From positions 1 to 5,748 of the forward strand of contig JALRGZ010000301.1 of assembly GCA_023253295.1 (NCBI GenBank): a DNA stretch of 5,748 bases. Direction: 5' to 3'. A program made the translations under genes and the position numbers. Shown piece after piece: positions 4,978-5,748 of this stretch (position 1 is the first letter of the stretch; each line of letters starts with the position of its first letter). Under the pieces are notes generated by a model. It ran no database searches and was not told where the DNA came from. It was given only the letters and a program-made list of their open reading frames with translations. Source of the stretch: Flavobacterium sp. GTDB lineage: Bacteria > Bacteroidota > Bacteroidia > Flavobacteriales > Flavobacteriaceae.

Positions 4978-5748
4978 ATGATGACAATGAAAAGAATATA
5001 CCTGCTATTGATTGTATTTGGTTTACAATTTACGCAAGCGCAAACACAGGATTTAAAAAGAGCCAAACGCTTATTTGACAGAACCTATTACAGCGAAGCT
5101 ATTCCGTTATATGAATCGATTATGAATACCAACCGTTCTTTTGAAGTGGTTAGGAATTTGGCCGATAGTTATTATAATACGAATAATTATGCTAATGCAC
5201 AACGTCAATATCGTTTTTTGATTTCGAGATTTCCTGAAGCCGCAACTGCCGAATATTATTTTAAATATGTACAAACTTTAAAAGCATCCGGAAATTATGA
5301 GGAAGCTAATAAAGTGATGCGCGATTATTATTTGAGTACTAATAATCAAAAAGCAATTGAAAATCTGGATAAAGAGAATTTAACTCTGGAAAATATTTTC
5401 GCTCTTGGTAGTCGATACGATATTAAAAATTTAAGTATCAATACTCCTAATTCTGAATTCGGAGCTGTTCCTTATGGAGAAAAATTAATTTTTTCGGCTG
5501 TAAACCGAAAACCTTATGCTTTTGATAAAGTGTATAAATGGAATAACGAAAGTTATTTGGATTTGATGTCTGTTTCACTCAAAAGTCCTAAGTTAGATTC
5601 GATTCGAAAATTTGCTGTTGAATTAGCGACTCCTTTACATGAAGCCAATGCTGTTTTTACAAAAAATGGAAAAACGGTGTATTTTACCCGTAATAATTCT
5701 AATGATGGCGTAAGAGTTAAAAATGACAGCAAGGTTTCGACGCTTAAA
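4978..5748 (+). CDS. TPR and PD40-repeat periplasmic protein, probably OmpA-family T9SS accessory; 3' end cut by the window
   Basis: The frame is open from ATG 4978 to the last base, giving 257 residues with no stop. The signal peptide is about residues 1-21 (hydrophobic YLLLIVFGLQF, likely cleavage TQA|Q). Residues 25-120 hold about three TPR-like helical hairpins (AKRLFDRTYYSEAIPLYESI; NLADSYYNTNNYANAQRQY; QTLKASGNYEEANKVMRDYY). From about 155 come PD40/WD40-like blades (NSEFGAVPYGEKLIFSA; HEANAVFTKNGKTVYFTRN). Proteins with this start that follow a PorP/SprF gene usually run to about 600-700 residues and end in an OmpA-like peptidoglycan-binding domain, sometimes annotated as MotB-like. 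That domain would lie outside the window, so the OmpA part is inference. ATGs also occur at 4981 and 4987; the last gives a more typical MKRIYLLL signal start, so the exact start is uncertain. Its start is one base after the upstream stop, which suggests translational coupling. Confidence 0.85.
   Translation, partial: MMTMKRIYLLLIVFGLQFTQAQTQDLKRAKRLFDRTYYSEAIPLYESIMNTNRSFEVVRNLADSYYNTNNYANAQRQYRFLISRFPEAATAEYYFKYVQTLKASGNYEEANKVMRDYYLSTNNQKAIENLDKENLTLENIFALGSRYDIKNLSINTPNSEFGAVPYGEKLIFSAVNRKPYAFDKVYKWNNESYLDLMSVSLKSPKLDSIRKFAVELATPLHEANAVFTKNGKTVYFTRNNSNDGVRVKNDSKVSTLK

Overview
The window holds two unrelated blocks joined near position 905-923. Bases about 906-5748 read as one continuous piece of a Bacteroidota genome, most likely Flavobacteriaceae or a close relative. 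The evidence is low GC, A-rich start contexts without clear Shine-Dalgarno sites, a ribosomal protein S1 tail of Flavobacterium type, and a type IX secretion (T9SS) cargo module. Bases 1 to about 920 carry broken pieces of housekeeping genes on the minus strand (mraY, murD and a scrap of purB) that look proteobacterial. The first 0.9 kb is best explained as chimeric DNA, either from assembly or from amplification, not as a natural locus.

Layout from left to right: (1) 1-~122, minus: an internal scrap of adenylosuccinate lyase (purB). (2) 73-672, minus: the first ~185 codons of murD, which then run out of frame into the purB scrap and stop. (3) 672-~920, minus: the C-terminal end of mraY, overlapping the murD start by one base in the usual dcw-cluster order. 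(4) ~905-1156, plus: the C-terminal end of rpsA (30S ribosomal protein S1), followed by a clear intrinsic terminator at 1180-1207. (5) 1208-1369: an AT-rich leader. (6) 1370-4009, plus: an 879-residue exported repeat protein with a type B T9SS sorting domain. (7) 4041-4976, plus: a PorP/SprF-family outer-membrane protein. (8) 4978 to the window end, plus: the N-terminal 257 residues of a TPR/PD40 protein of the kind that usually ends in an OmpA-like peptidoglycan-binding domain.

Genes 6-8 are tightly spaced (31 bases, then 1 base) on one strand and form a probable operon. By analogy with SprB/SprF and similar sets, the large protein would be secreted through the T9SS with its type B C-terminal domain as the signal. 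The SprF-like barrel would be its dedicated outer-membrane partner, and the TPR/PD40 protein would sit in the periplasm and link the assembly to peptidoglycan. The most informative intrinsic feature is the cargo's architecture: eight Ig-like modules in three classes (3+3+2), each with exactly one cysteine pair, followed by the sorting domain.
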